64,000 bases of DNA from Nemertoderma westbladi (taxonomy: Eukaryota; Xenacoelomorpha; Nemertodermatida; Nemertodermatidae). The notes beneath the pieces were generated by a model. That model was not told the origin of the DNA, did not search any database, and worked only from the letters and a program-made list of their open reading frames with translations. Shown here one piece after another: positions 1 to 12,423 of the stretch (positions are counted from its first letter, which is position 1; every line of letters begins with the position of its first letter). The stretch lies in NCBI GenBank assembly GCA_032718475.1, contig JAUCBJ010007777.1, forward strand, positions 38,986-102,985, in the 5' to 3' direction. The translations under genes were made by a program, and so were the position numbers.

Positions 1-106
1 GAGGAATCTTCGTGTTGCCTCCGGAGTTGCGAGTTTCACGATCACCGATATCTTTACTGGTGCGTTGCCCAAAAGTTTTTACTTGTGGGGGTGTTGCTGC
101 ATCCAT
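1..106 (-). CDS. candidate coding exon, runs off left edge (partial)
   Basis: On the minus strand an open frame begins with ATG at 106 and stays open to the window edge (35 codons). The peptide is hydrophilic, starting MDAATPPQVKTFGQ and ending near NSGGNTKIP, with no domain I recognise. AG dinucleotides just upstream (ends near 115 and 111) could be splice acceptors; the first would join in phase with the candidate exon at 885-1061. The frame is short, so chance is a real possibility. Confidence 0.3.
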   Translation of the reverse strand, partial: MDAATPPQVKTFGQRTSKDIGDRETRNSGGNTKIP

Positions 107-646
107 GAATTCTGCCTTTAAATTACTTATTTTACCAATTTTACCGTAAAAACTTTACTGTACCGACAGGTACACTAGCGCAATCCCGTTTATTGTATCA
201 GACCAGAATCCAAAGGCCCTCAATGCATGGAATCTCTGCGTAGTTGCAAAAGAGTCAAAATATATGAAATTGAGATTGAAAGAACATGTTTTACTAAAAG
301 CGCTAACAGGGGGTGCGGTGCGGTGTGGGGGGAGGAATTACACAAACATTTTCCCTTCTTGGAATGCATTCAGAATGGTGCACAAATAATAATGTGAAAT
401 ATCATGCAAATATTCAGGTGAATATAGCCGTATTAATATCACCATATTGTAGGGTCAGAGTAAAACGCGGATCCGGATCAGGATTCTATCATTTAACATG
501 TACGTGTAAATAGCAACAACGTGTAAATTTTTAGTGTGGCCTGCCTTACAGAGATATGAAACTTCGGGTTGTCTCCGGGGGTTTGTGTCTGACACGTTCA
601 TCAAACAATTTACTTTTCATCTGTTAAACTTCAACTAAAAACTAGC

Positions 647-850
647 GGCCGATCATGTGATCGATATTATATGTATTGCTCACAAGAAGAATGGATCATT
701 AGTAATTGGTTTGAGTTATATATTTAAGGTGTATTTTAGCCGATCATCTAAAAAAATAGCTGGCCGATCATGTGATCGATATTATATGTATTGCTCACAA
801 GAAGAATGTATCATTAGTAATTGGTTTGAGTTATCTATTTAAGGTGTAAT
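647..850. repeat. 115-bp tandem duplication (2 copies)
   Basis: A block starting GGCCGATCATGTGATCGATA occurs at 647 and again at 762, spaced 115 bp and nearly identical for about 85 bp. The GATCATGTGATC core is close to palindromic. Short open frames inside are by-products of the duplication. Confidence 0.8.
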
Positions 851-884
851 TTATCAATCCCCCCACCCCCCAAATAATACTCAC

Positions 885-1061
885 GCAGCTCCGTAAAGAA
901 CCTTCTTCTTCGTTAGACATAGTGGACACGCTACTAATACTGGTTGCAGACTCTCTGTATAAGACAGACTCATCGAACTGGTTGATTGGTAGAAGTAATG
1001 GTGGAGGTGGACTTTCGGAACCACTCAATGTGCTACTGTTACTACTCACTGGAGAATTCAT
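885..1061 (-). CDS. candidate coding exon of unknown gene
   Basis: A minus-strand frame starts with ATG at 1061 and reads 59 codons (MNSPVSSNSSTLSGSE to EEEGSLRSC) to a good splice donor, TGC|GTGAGT, with the intron starting at 884. The exon therefore ends in phase 0. The peptide is rich in Ser, Pro and acidic residues and looks like a disordered N-terminus; no family is recognisable. A TTTATAG just upstream of the ATG could be an acceptor, so the exon may begin in the 5' UTR. It may join the candidate exon at 1-106 through an acceptor near 115. A single short exon of low complexity cannot be called firmly. Confidence 0.35.
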
Positions 1062-1099
1062 ACTCTTTTCATCTATAAATATATTAATTTAATTAATTT

Positions 1100-1620
1100 A
1101 GAAAGGACTGAAAACTGAAAAATAGGAGCGATGCCTTAATTTTTTGTTGGGTTTGGAGGGTGTCTGGTGCACTGTGCGGTGGTACCACTTATTCTCATCT
1201 CTCACGATCCTGCATCCGTACCAGTGATAAACACATCTCCCCTGTCAACATTTTTTATCAAAACGCTTCTAAAATTTTAACAGGCATTATTCAACCTATA
1301 GTGACCAACTGGAAAAAAAAAATTTTCCAATATATTGCTATTTCCGCTTCGCGCATCACGTTATAAACTCTAATTTTAAAATGTGCGACATTTCCTCAAT
1401 TTTCATTAAAATTATCTAAAATTCGATATAGAGGACTACACAACACTTAAATCATACGTACAATGCATGGTGAGTTGGATACAATGCACTAACGCACTTA
1501 ACAAATGTGGCACCGCATACCGGTATATTTAAATTTCGTTGAAATATTGTGGCAAATTATTATGACAAATTATTGTGGCATATTATTGTCGAAACCCAAT
1601 GCTACCCTGCGCCTGCAGTC
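1100..1620. other. no gene seen
   Basis: AT-rich single-copy sequence with scattered short open frames lacking any protein-like pattern. Nothing can be supported here. Confidence 0.5.
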
Positions 1621-1623
1621 ACG

Positions 1624-1727
1624 GCAAACAAATTGCCCCCACCGGCACCGATACGACGACAAAAAATTGCCCCCACCGGTACGACGACAACAAAATTGCC
1701 CCCACCTACACGACGACAAATTGCCAA
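1624..1727. repeat. short tandem repeat, about 35-bp unit, 3 copies
   Basis: AAATTGCCCCCACCGG followed by TACGACGACAA recurs three times with small length differences. Overlapping short frames here are products of the repeat. Confidence 0.75.
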
Positions 1728-1759
1728 AAAATATATAATAAAGATTAGATCTTTAGCCA

Positions 1760-2560
1760 GTTAGAGTATGTAGACAACTGTGGGAAGGGACACGAGATGT
1801 GAGACGCAGAGATGGGCTGTTAACAGGTGGGGATTGTTTATTATTAGTGTAATAAGAGTTTGTTTGTATCCATATATAGTTAAATTACGAGACACATGAC
1901 ATACATTGAATTTCCTAACTACAAATGTTATAAATAAAAACAATATGTTATACTTATAATATATGTTATTTGAAATAAGAACTATATATAAAGTACTATT
2001 TAATATTTTAACGCCACATACTGTATGTTCAAAGTTTTAGTGCGAAAAGTAGAGCATTTTAAAATAAAGGTCAAGTGCAAAAATACGTTAAAATAAATGG
2101 AGTAGATTAAAATAGTAACATCATTAAAATTGAAACATTATAATAATGTACAAGGGTCTAGTGTGATAAATATGTTAAAACGGGTTGTATAAAATGATAA
2201 CTGCTTGTATATAACAGTGTGTAAAAATAATAAATAAAATGTAAGAGCAATATGTACGAAAGCGTGTGTTAAAATAAAATAGTCTGTTCTGGCACAAGTA
2301 GAATTTGAAAACAATATGCTCAAAGACGGGTGTTAAATTAGAAATGCATGGTAAAATTTATTGTAACAATATATAAGGCTAGAGTACGAAAAAATATATT
2401 ATCGGTATACGTTTTGTTTAAAATACTGTGTTCGTTACAAAATTTATGTAACAATTATGTTATTTGAATAAATCGAATCAGTACAAGTGTAATTAAATTA
2501 AATAGGCTTATTATTACTTCATTAATTGTATACTGTCATGCGGTGAAGATCTACATTATG
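1760..2560. other. very AT-rich sequence, possibly LINE 3' UTR
   Basis: Dominated by AAAATAA and TAAATA words with no gene. It lies beyond the 3' end of the minus-strand LINE fragment that follows and resembles in texture the repeated 3' region of the LINE at 37-41 kb, so part may be LINE 3' UTR or a target region. Confidence 0.35.
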
Positions 2561-2579
2561 CTATTGTCATGGAATGTTT

Positions 2580-4300
2580 ATTTAAATTACTTATGACACC
2601 GGGGATAGCCTTTTGATGCATAGCCTCATTTCCAAAAGGGTCCCCACAAGGATATTTCTTGGATGTTTAAGCATCAAGCAATAAATAAATAATAAAAATG
2701 AAGGCGGATATGAGAGTTTAAAATCAAATTCAAATTTAAACAGAAGAGGTACTGTAATTAAAACGTGAATGTGTTTTGGCCTCTTGAGTGTCAAACGAGA
2801 TAAATATAGTGCCTTAACCCGATGTTTGAAGGTTTCGAGAGTCTCTGATTTGGTGACTGAGGCAGGAAGGTCATCCCATAAGCGAGGGCCTTTAGCGGAA
2901 AAGGAACTTAGTCCATGAACTGAACGTTTAAATGGTACAATGGCCTTGACGTGAAGTCCATCTCTGTGCGAAACGCAATTTTCGCTAAAAGTTTATGTTC
3001 CACTTAGATACTTGGGTGATTGTGAGTACATGATTTTGTACATATTTGTCACGATCCCCTGATTCACCCTGTCCTCTACTGGTAACCAGTTTAATGTTAC
3101 AAAGTGGTCTGACCCGATGTGCTGGCGATTGGTGGGATTTAGGCAGAACCTGACGTATTTGCGCAGAAAGTCTTTGAGACGAAATCGCCAGTTCTGTGTG
3201 ATTGCGAAATACCACGTAATCGAAATGTGGCTGCATGAGCGCGCTGCACAGCAGCCGTCTAAGGTGTTTATCGAGAACATCAGCATGCCTGTACAGAAAC
3301 CGTAGTTTAGAATTCCCTTTTCTCTTTCTTTCACAGTTCTTGACAGCAATATCATAGTCACCAATAGAGACTCTTAGGTTATCGTTGACTTTTAGTCGCA
3401 GGTGGGTGCCAAATATAATTGACACAGTGTTCCCTAAATGTAAACTAAGTTGATTATCTATGAGCCAGGTGGAGATGTTCTTCATATTCCTTGTCAGAAT
3501 GTCTGAGATTACTGAAACTGATGAACCTCGGGTCATGACTCTCGTGTCGTCTGCTAACCTTGGGGTGGGGCAATCGGTTACCAAATCAATATCGTTGTTC
3601 TGACACAGAAAGAGAGGAGGTCCGAGTAATGATCCTTGAGGAAATCCATCTCTGGTCGAAGAATAGCAGTTGTCAATATATAAAAATTGTTTTCTATTCT
3701 TGTGGTATGAAGAAAACCAGCTGAGCGCCACTGGATCAAATCCTAAATGTTTGAGTTTCATAAGATGATACCGTGGTCGATGGTATCGAATGCCATTCTT
3801 AAGTCTATTATTACCATACCGGTCAATTCCATTGTTAATATCAGAACGTCATGTATATATGTGAGTAATGTTTGCGTAGAATACCCAAACCGGTACCGTA
3901 CCCAGACTGCATATCCCGATATAGGCTATTAGATATCATATAAAACATCATTTGATCATTAAGTACGTGTTCTAGAACTTTGAAGAGATCATCCTGTCAT
4001 TGACAGTAAAGCTAGTGGTCTATAATTCTCCACCATCAGCGTGGTTCGGTTGTTCCAATTTTGAAAGCTGGTATTAGCTTGGCTGTCTTGCTCGAATGCA
4101 GTCGGGAACAGGTTGATTGAGAGGTTTATAATGTGTGTCATTGGTTTTGCAAGGATATTTGCCCCCTATTTTCGTAATAGAGCTGTGATAACATCCAGTC
4201 CGGGACATTTGTCGGTGTCTGGGTGTGGTGGAGATTGTGTAAATTTTTTAATACATTTCCTTCATTAGTTGCTTCAAGTTTGCTTCAAGATAGGCTAACG
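2580..4300 (-). mobile_element. decayed non-LTR retrotransposon (LINE) fragment
   Basis: The minus strand holds the 3' part of a LINE reverse-transcriptase ORF. Visible are a degenerate GFPQGSLLGPPLF block and LADDTR (the damaged YADD/FADD catalytic site) near 3560-3640, followed by thumb and C-terminal sequence ending near 2,800 with a typical TFKHRVKA-like tail. Frames are broken by stops and indels. N-terminal RT remnants extend to about 4,300. The 3' UTR ends near 2,580 with a GGGTCCCC...GGGGATAGCC palindromic segment also seen at 37.38-37.43 kb, so both belong to related LINEs. It is 5' truncated and inactive. Confidence 0.75.
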
Positions 4301-4329
4301 ATTAGCTGATTAGCCTACCTACTCGCTAC

Positions 4330-5150
4330 TCCTACCGGTACTGTATTCTGGTGTCTGGTATTTAACTGCTGAACTATTTAATGATATCTGGATATCTGCT
4401 TCTGCTTCCGCGCAGTATTTGTAGATTTACAGATTTAGCTAACTACTGACTGACTGAACTAACAATAACCAGGGTGATAACATCTGTACATCGGCAATCA
4501 CCAGCCAGTAGGTCTACCCTACCCAGCTACCGGTCTGGTACCGACTTACCGATTGTTGAAACTGGTTGGCTAGGCTTGTTTACTTCACGAGAAATGTTTT
4601 TGGGAATAGAGGAATCTTTCAAAGCGCTATCCATATCGGATCCGTGATGAAAGCAGACGAGGAAGGATCACTGGATCACCTTCCAATCTTCTGTAGGCCT
4701 GCCATCCCAAAAACATGTACCGGTACTGGTACCGGTATTACCTGATTACAGTACGGCAGTATTATTAATCTAAATAATGCAGTTTACCAGTTTTGTCCTT
4801 GGTCCTACCACGTTCATGATCCATCTTTCCAGTGTCCATGCATCACAGCATCAGCCTGTCAACATCATGCTTTACCAGTTTACAGCTTAAGTCTGTAAGT
4901 GAACTAATAATCCGGTAGTAGGCTACTGCTGTACTGTACAGTTTGCTGTTGTAATGCAGTACCGGTAGTGCATAACGTGCTGCTGCTGCTACTGCTGCAC
5001 ACCCTGTCGGCTATGCCTGTATGCTGCACAATCAGACACCTAATACTGTAATATGCTGTATACAGTACCTGTCAGCATGTATATATATATTAATTCGCTC
5101 GGCCAATGGTTAAAATTGCACAATATGCACAAATTAAAAATTACAAGTAG
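4330..5150. other. non-coding sequence with dispersed ACCGGT palindromes
   Basis: No ORF worth reporting. TACCGGTAC-type words are unusually frequent (for example near 4,330, 4,530 and 4,720-4,740). TGCTGCTGC triplets occur near 4,980. Confidence 0.5.
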
Positions 5151-5312
5151 TATGAGGGAGAAGACCAACTAGGCTACAAACAGCACTTACAGGAGGCTCG
5201 AAAATATTGTACGCGAGGCGTTCAACACATAAATAAGGTTTTCCAAATTAAAAAGTATATTGAAGTAAAAAGAGTAAATAAATAATTTAAATAAAAACGT
5301 ACCTAAAAGAAA

Positions 5313-7776
5313 TTACATAAATCTGTTAAAGTTGCACCATTTTAATAGGTCAAATTCACGTAATTTATTTGTAAAAGTTGCTAAGGTACGGGCCTCAACA
5401 ATATTTACAGGTAATGAATTCCATATGGGCACCACACGGTTTGAAAAAGAATACTTTGTTATTTGAAGTCTAGAGTAGTTTCAGTGCCGGATTAACCTTA
5501 AGGCATATAAGGCACGTGCCTTAGGGCCAGCGGAAAATACGGGCCATTTATTCTCAGAGAGTAATTACTTTGAAAAAAAATATTTTTATCTGAAAAGTCC
5601 ACATTTTTTCTCACTAAACTTTGTAGAGAACAGAGCAAGAAAGTGTATCTTTCGACTACTTTCTATCCCTAAATTTGTGATAGAAAGTGCAAAATTCTAG
5701 CTCAGTCGACCAACAGGTGCTGTGTTATTAGTTCGAGACCTGATGGCAGGAAAGTGCTAATTACTGAATTATGAACATTGGAAAATTTTACTTTATTTAT
5801 TCGTGGGGAATTACTTGTAGTTATGCTCTTAAACTTTCTAGAACAACCAAATAATAACGTGGTGACATGGAAATACTGTACATAGTAAATGTATGGCGTG
5901 GAGATATGGTAGTGCGAAATTCATTTTATTTACCAGAAATGAGTTTTATAAATATAGGCCCTAATAGATTAAAAAAAGGATCAATTAGTTGTAGATAAAA
6001 TAGTTGTTGATTAAAAAAAACGTGTCAGAAATAACTTCTTGTCACAAATTTAATTTAACCGAAATTCAGATGTTCTGCCCTCGTCTATTGAATTTTGCAT
6101 TCGATGGAATTTTAGGTGCAATTCGTCGTTAGCATTTGTCATTGAAACCTTAATTAAAATTGAATAATTTAATATTGAAAGATATAAAACCCACAAAACC
6201 CAGAGTTCATCATTTTCAACCAGAAATTTGACCACTAGTGTTCAAAGTTCCTGTCGCTATAATAGCTGATTTTCATAATGTCGGTTGTTTTTAGCAGCTT
6301 TTTTTTTGAAAGGGTCTGCGGAAAAAGATCAATTTTCGGGCCATTTTTGGAAATTACTAAAATGTGCCTTAGGGCCACCAGAGGCTTAATCCGGCACTGA
6401 GTAGTTTGTAAACAGTTTATGGCTGTGACCTCTAAGTCCAGAGCGTGGATCAATTTTAAAGAAACAGTCAAAATCAAGATCGACCAACTGTCTTTCAATT
6501 GAATATACCATCTTCAGATCAAAGATTAATCGTCGGACTTCTAGAGGTTGCAGCTTGAGGTACTCTGAACGTTGCAAGTAACTAGTATTGTGATTACCTA
6601 GATGACATCGGGCAAAAAGTCTTCTTGTGAAGTACCTTTGCACCCGTTCAATGAGGTCAATGCTACCTTTCTGGAACGGAGACCAGATCGGCGTACAATA
6701 TTCCAGCAAAGGTCTGACATACGATTTGTATGCAGTTAACAGAGCTTTCTGGTTGGATGTATAAAAACAACGAAAAATCATATTAATTATTTTAAAAGAT
6801 TTCACGGCTTGTTCTCGGCAATATTTATCGAACTTGAGATCCGAACAAACTGTATTACCATTTAAAAAATAACTAGTTTTACTATTATTTGCACCAATAT
6901 ATATTTACTGTACATTTATGGGCAGCAACCTTTAATTGCCACTCACTAGCCCACCACTCAAGAGACTCAAGAGCCGTCACTAGTAAGTGGCTATCAACGG
7001 TTGGTGCATACAATTTAACATCGTCGGCAAAGAGTTTACTTTTGCAAGTTCCTAGTACCTCCGGTAAATCATTGATAAAAAGTACAAATAATATAGGTCC
7101 TAACACGCTCCCCTGGATAGTTCCAGAACGGACTGAGCACACATCTGAAAAATAATTACCAACAAGTACTCGTTGGGTTCTGTTCGATAAAAAAGCCGTT
7201 AGCCAAGCTAAAAGATCACCAGTGATACCATAACTAGATAATTTACAAATAAGCTTAGAATGCACCACAGAATCAAACGCCTTTACAAAATCTATGTAAA
7301 TTATATCAATATTGTTCCGTTTATCTACTAAATTGTACCATTGTGTTACACATTCCAACAACTGAGTACAGGTTGACCTACGTTTTAAAAATCCGTGTTG
7401 TGCCCCTGTAATTATTTTATTAGTTAGTAAGTACTCGGTAAGTTCCAGCTTAATGCATGCTTCCATGATTTTGCATGTTACACAAGTAAGGGAAACTGGT
7501 CTATAATTGCACGGGTCGGATGGGTCACCCTTTTTAAATATTGGTATTATGTTGGCTGTTAACCAAATCGAAGGCAGAGCATGTGTTTCGAATGAAACTA
7601 TAAATAATGCAGCCAGTGGCGTTGCAAGGCAACGAGCTAGCTTCACAAATAAGATACTGGGTAACCCATCAGGTGTACGCCCAGTTTTACATGGTAAACG
7701 CCGTAAAATAGAAAACACCTTAGGTGCACTAAAATCCACCGTCGATTTATTTACATTAGTAGGGACCTTGCGAGAA
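5313..7776 (-). mobile_element. LINE (CR1/Jockey-like) RT ORF, 5' truncated, split by a hAT-type element
   Basis: On the minus strand from about 7,776 to 5,313 runs most of a non-LTR reverse transcriptase. Fingers and palm carry NIIPIFKKGDPSDPCNYRPV, YIDFVKAFDSV, GTIQGSVLGPILFVLFIND and the catalytic LFADDVKLY. The thumb (SYVRPLLEYCTPIWSP) and the C-terminus (RVVPIWNSLPVNIVEA) follow, with a stop at 5,313-5,315. The C-terminal part is separated from the rest by the 918-bp insertion at 5,482-6,399; removing it and one target duplication leaves the reading frame continuous across the junction. One frame break lies near 6,885. No endonuclease domain is left. The motifs place it in the CR1/L2/Jockey group; I cannot name the clade. 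Confidence 0.85.
5482..6399. mobile_element. non-autonomous hAT-type DNA transposon with 8-bp TSD
   Basis: The ends are inverted repeats, CAGTGCCGGATTAA on the left and its complement TTAATCCGGCACTG on the right, with further inner similarity around GCCTTAGGGCC. It is flanked by direct 8-bp copies of agtagttt (5,474-5,481 and 6,400-6,407). An 8-bp duplication and a CAG start fit the hAT superfamily. Only short open frames are left inside (about 60-90 codons), so it is a MITE or internally deleted copy. It sits inside the LINE above and is therefore younger. Confidence 0.88.
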
Positions 7777-7779
7777 AAT

Positions 7780-8640
7780 CAAGTCTCTAAGAAAGTGTTT
7801 AGACCTTACACGGACAAGTTTAAGAAGTAGAGACATAAGACTAGAACCTACGTTGGTAACCATGCAGCCATGGGGTAACGATGTGGGGCGAGACACGTAT
7901 GGCGAGCCATCAGCGAACTGATATAATTACACTAGGGCAGTTTTTCAAAAATCTGTGTGTGTGTGTGTCGGAAGCCATAAATGTCGGAAGCCATAATCGA
8001 AGTTAATATCTTCAGCTAAATTGTATGGTTGAGTCATTTTGAACGGTCTCTCCATGGAAATTAATTGTTTAGCACCATACGATTAAAGTTATTTTGCACA
8101 GAAATTAGATATCTGGAATCCATATGTACCCCATTCCATTATAGTTTTTTATTTTTTCAAGTGATTTGCGTTAATAAATATATTTTTAATAACATATAAT
8201 AATAATTGATTTAAACATAATTAACATTGTAAATTCATACGCTGATTCCATCCTCCCCCATAGAGCCTAAGGCACGGCAAGGGCAGCCGTGCCCAATAAT
8301 ATTTCTTGAAGTATTACATTAGTAACATTGCAAGCTAAAGTCTTTGACCAAGCCAGTGCCTAGGTTAGTACATACTGTATAAGGACATAGTAGTCCAGTA
8401 GAAGGAATAGTGCTCCTTCAATACATCTCAACAGACATTAATTCATTTGCCTGTGCCTACCAACGCGTGTTCCTTAACATAACATATATTCTTGATTTCC
8501 ATCACCTCTCACCACAATTATTATTAGTAATTAAAAGTTTCAATTCGGTTTGTCTTTCCGTTATCTGGTTATTCAGTTATTGCATTATTAATAAATAAAT
8601 GTTTTAAAATATATCTTACGAAATATGGTTAATCATTAAA
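7780..8640. other. no gene seen
   Basis: AT-rich sequence beyond the truncated LINE 5' end. A short GT microsatellite is at 7,953-7,970 and a small GCACGG/CCGTGC hairpin near 8,270-8,292. Open frames are short and not protein-like. Confidence 0.45.
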
Positions 8641-9190
8641 ACTTGTCGCTAACATTCTCGTTATGGGGGTTTTAAAGAGTGTTGATTACATTTCTGATGT
8701 CAGTTTTCACGTTTACATAAATCTAGTCTGTCTGTCTGTCGGTCTTTCTGTCAGTCAGTCTGTCAAAACATAAAAGATAATTCAAATTAACTAACATTCT
8801 CGCTATGGGGGTTTTAAGGGGTGCTGATTTCATTTCTGATGTCAGTTTTCAGGTTTACATAAATCTAGTCTGTCTGTTTATCGGTCTTTCTGTCAGTCAG
8901 TCAGTCTGTCAAAACTTAAAAAAGAATACAAACTAACTAACATTCTCGTTATGGGGTTTTAATGGGTGCTAATTTTATTTCAGATGTCAGTTTTCACGTT
9001 TAAAAAAAATCTAGTCTGTCTGGCTGTCGGTCTTTCTGTCAGTCAGTCTGTGAAAACTTAAGAAAGTATACTAACTAACCAACATTCTCGCTATGGGGGT
9101 TTTAAGGGTTGCTGAGTTCATTTTTGATGTCAGTTTACACGTTTACATAAATCTAGTCTGTCTGTCTGTCGGTCTCTCTGTCAGTCTGAA
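8641..9190. repeat. about 143-bp tandem repeat, 4 copies, with CTGT-rich core
   Basis: AACATTCTCGYTATGGGG starts a unit at 8,651, 8,793, 8,939 and 9,081 (spacings 142, 146 and 142 bp). Each unit ends in a GTCTGTCTGTCGGTCTTTCT tract with CAGT/CTGT slippage. Units differ by small substitutions. Confidence 0.9.
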
Positions 9191-9490
9191 CTACTGTACT
9201 GTGGTTGGCATTACGCCATATACCTAACACTAATAATACAGTCTACAATACAGCCTATCTACAGTACAGAATGGATTTTTTGCCACGAAGAGCAATAAAT
9301 GTCATTAATACTATCCACCAGTATACCTAGACCAAGAGCCTTCCAATAAAACATGTATTCCAGCATGACGTGCACTGCACGTCTTCGTGCTGTCCATTGT
9401 GACGTGCAGTGGACGTCATAGGCTCTAAGGGGTTAAGCAACACAGTCCCTACTTCGCCCTGTCGACACCCCAGCCATTTTTCACTAATCC
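9191..9490. other. no gene; two ACGTGCA pseudo-palindromes
   Basis: No coding frame. TGACGTGCACTGCACGTC near 9,366 and TGACGTGCAGTGGACGTCA near 9,401 are close palindromes 35 bp apart. Their function is unknown and chance is possible. Confidence 0.4.
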
Positions 9491-9494
9491 TTTT

Positions 9495-9790
9495 TTAGAG
9501 TTTTTTAATTTTTTCGGTATTGGTGAAAGTTCTACAACATTAGTAGATATGTTTTTTATGATAGCTAGTGTTTTTTTGCTAGCTAGTATTTTTTTAAATT
9601 ATAAAAAATGTGAAAGTCCATGATATTTCAGGTTAAACCTTTGAAGAATATATTAATGACCAAAATAATTTCCAAAAATTACTAGCTAGTAAAAAATACT
9701 AGCTATATACCATAAAAAATCTACTAAGTTTCTAGAACATTCACTAATATAAAAAAGCACTCAAAATCACAAAAAATAAAGGTTAAAAAA
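9495..9790. repeat. imperfect foldback (inverted repeat) element
   Basis: A left arm of about 95 bp (around GTAGATATGTTTTTTATGAT and GCTAGCTAGTA) is mirrored in the right arm (ACTAGCTAGTAAAAAATACT and CATAAAAAATCTACTA). The loop is about 85 bp. The arms are T/A-rich and imperfect. No clear target duplication was identified, so its mobile nature is inferred. Confidence 0.6.
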
Positions 9791-9799
9791 CTCATTCGG

Positions 9800-10637
9800 G
9801 ACTCTTTTGCTTAAGGAGTCAAAATTGTAGAAAAAATTCCCGAAGTTTGCGACGTTTGCGAAATTCGCGAAGAATCCGTCAGTTTCTGTGCCCTAATGGT
9901 TTCGTGACGAAACAATAAAATCTTACACACTTAACACACACGAACTAATTTAATGTGTGTATTAGTATGCCATGCCTGAATAATTAAATAGAAATTGAAT
10001 TAATGAACGCTATTTCAACATGAAATCTACGGAATCAATACACAACACACGCACACTACTGAATTCAAAAATTTATATAGATTGCAACTTATATTTGGCT
10101 ACCTTTTAATGGGTGACTAATTTAATTATTCACCCCTATATATTTGTAGCCTTTTTAATTTGTGCCTCTAATTGAATCAAACATTAAACTATGTCACAAT
10201 ATTGGTCTGTCGGTAGCTGGTCACTGATTCTCTCATAAATTTGTTAATTAGTCGCTGCTCAGTCATTGAACATTTGAACACGTGCTGCTCGAAGACCCCA
10301 CAACGTGTAATAAATTAAACTTTAGCTAATCACAAACAGAGCTGTTCAGTATTATGAGAATAAAGTAATTATGAATAGGCCTAGTACATTTTCATTCGAC
10401 GCTTATGCCTTATGGCTATCATCGCATGAATTTAATATTAGTTTTTTTTTATTGCTAATTAATAATAAATTATTGGGCAAATAGAGCATTATGCCCTATA
10501 TCCTGCCCTTACAATTACATGTTAGAAATATTGATTGACCTTGACTCCATGTTGAGATGATCTGCTACCCACACTGATCGAATACCAACCAGGAACACGC
10601 CAACACAGCTCCAACTCCATCCACTGGACTTTGCACA
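9800..10637. other. no gene seen
   Basis: AT-rich sequence without protein-like frames or clear repeats up to the target duplication of the element at 10,646. Confidence 0.45.
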
Positions 10638-10795
10638 CTTAGTAAACGCAATAATTTTTATTGTCCGTTTAAATCCTTTTTTTGTCCTTTTTTTTTATTT
10701 TTTATGTCCTCCAAAAGTCTAACGTTAGGTTCCATGCTACCGGTTTCTCTACTCCTGTTCTCTCAGGCTATCAGTACCGGTATTCGTATATATAG

Positions 10796-12061
10796 TGTAA
10801 AAGCTTCTGTGGGATCTAGCTGGCCCTTTTGCTTTGCGGTCCGAGTTCCCCCCAGGCGCTGGAATACTCTAAAAGGGCTTTCTAACTATATATATATTCC
10901 CCTCGCCCGCAAGGTACCGTAATAGGTGTTTTAACGGACATAAAAGTCATTCTTCTAGATACGTGCTTTGGAGGACATGGTAAGGCAAAAAACCCGCAAT
11001 ACGGCAAATACTTTTACACAGCCTAGCCGTGATGATTCATATTACGACATCTAACAGCTGGTTGCTGACATGGAAACGGCCATTGGACACATGGTTCTTT
11101 GTTTAGCTTGAGCCAATCAGAGCGATTTTTTCTGTCGATGTGGAGATATTCGGCCGATCATGCTAGAGTGTTCAGTCTTACTGTTTTTTATGATACTGTT
11201 GTGTTGTTGGTATCTAGGCCAGGAACACCGGCTCTAGAGTTAATTCGTTTCATACTTTTAGAAGAAACATTAGTAGGCTTAAGATTATAGAGCGTATAAC
11301 TGTTATCAGTTCATATCATACCAGTTCAACTCATAGCGACTCAATCGGCACATACTGTTTTGTTATCTTAACCTACCGTCTTAATGCTGTTTACTGTTGT
11401 GTTTTAGTTGAATATTATTTGGAGAACATTTATAAAGAACCCAAATTTCCCAATTTTCTTGATACACTACAGGTTAGAGAGACGGGTTATATATAGCGAT
11501 TGCGACTTATATTATTGTGTATGTAGTGAATTTAATGCTATTTGATAAGCACTACATTGGTCCGTTGCTGTTCTCTCTATATATGATAAAATTCATTGAC
11601 GGTCGGCAAATTAGTGAGCAGTATTGTGTGTTACCGGTAGTGTGCATGATTGTGACTGATAACTAAGCATTTCCTAAAGAATGCGCCTCATACGTGAATC
11701 ATAAGCCTTACCGACTTACCGTTGTGATTAGTATAAGTCATATCTCCGTTTACCTAGATAGAGCGCCACGTCCTAAAGGAACTGTTAATATTTCCCGAAA
11801 GTGAATAATATTAGTCAGAAATTATTTATTAACGATCAATCGAATAATACAGTAGGCTTCACTGCAATAATAATCTAAGCCCTAAGAATCCAGCCCCCCG
11901 GGTATATCCAGCGGGTGAATGGATGCGCACTAGGCTGGCTTCTGCTAATGTTGTGTTTATTGGTATTAAATATTTGTCATCTTCTAAAGTATATTTATAA
12001 ACCAAAAGACATATAAATTTTGGCAGGTTAAACTGCTAAAGGTCTTCCAAAAGCGCGTACA
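10796..12061 (+). repeat. 5' LTR of BEL/Pao element
   Basis: The LTR begins TGTAAAAGCTTCTG and ends GCGCGTACA, giving canonical TG...CA. It differs from the 3' LTR at three internal transitions (11,534; the C in ATCTCCG near 11,747; the T in GGATGCG near 11,924) and at the next-to-last base. CTATATATATATTCCCC near 10,885 is a plausible core-promoter TATA. A 63-codon frame inside (11,099-11,290) is repeated in the other LTR and is probably not a gene. No primer-binding site complementary to a known tRNA could be recognised just downstream. Confidence 0.93.
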
Positions 12062-12130
12062 ATAACAGTTATTGACTTTATTGCAGTAAACAATAAAGTT
12101 GAAAGTACCGGCCGACCGGTAAACCTGAAC

Positions 12131-12254
12131 CGGTACTTCTGTAGGTCAGTAGGCCCAACTGCCAGAACCGGCACTGCTGTAGGTCCGTAGGTCCAACTGC
12201 CAGAACCGGTACTTCTGTAGGTCCGTAGGCCCAACTGTCCTAACCGGTACTTCC
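12131..12254. repeat. 38-bp tandem repeat, 3 copies plus partial
   Basis: CGGTACTTCTGTAGGT starts units at 12,131, 12,169, 12,207 and, as a partial copy, 12,245. Spacing is exactly 38 bp. Confidence 0.92.
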
Positions 12255-12423
12255 AGTATAAGTACATTAGTATTATTCGATTTGATTATTGCATACCGGT
12301 AGGCTGTTTAAGAGATTAGGGACTGTACACCCCTTGTTTCTTTTGGAGCTTACTTATTTCTGTCAGTTTTATTTCCTAGTAAGTTAATATTGAGCTGAAG
12401 ACGTGTAAGTCTGCTCAGATTGT

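Noticed and set aside
11099-11290. 63-codon frame present in both LTRs
   Set aside because: Identical because LTRs are copies; short, with no features of a protein.
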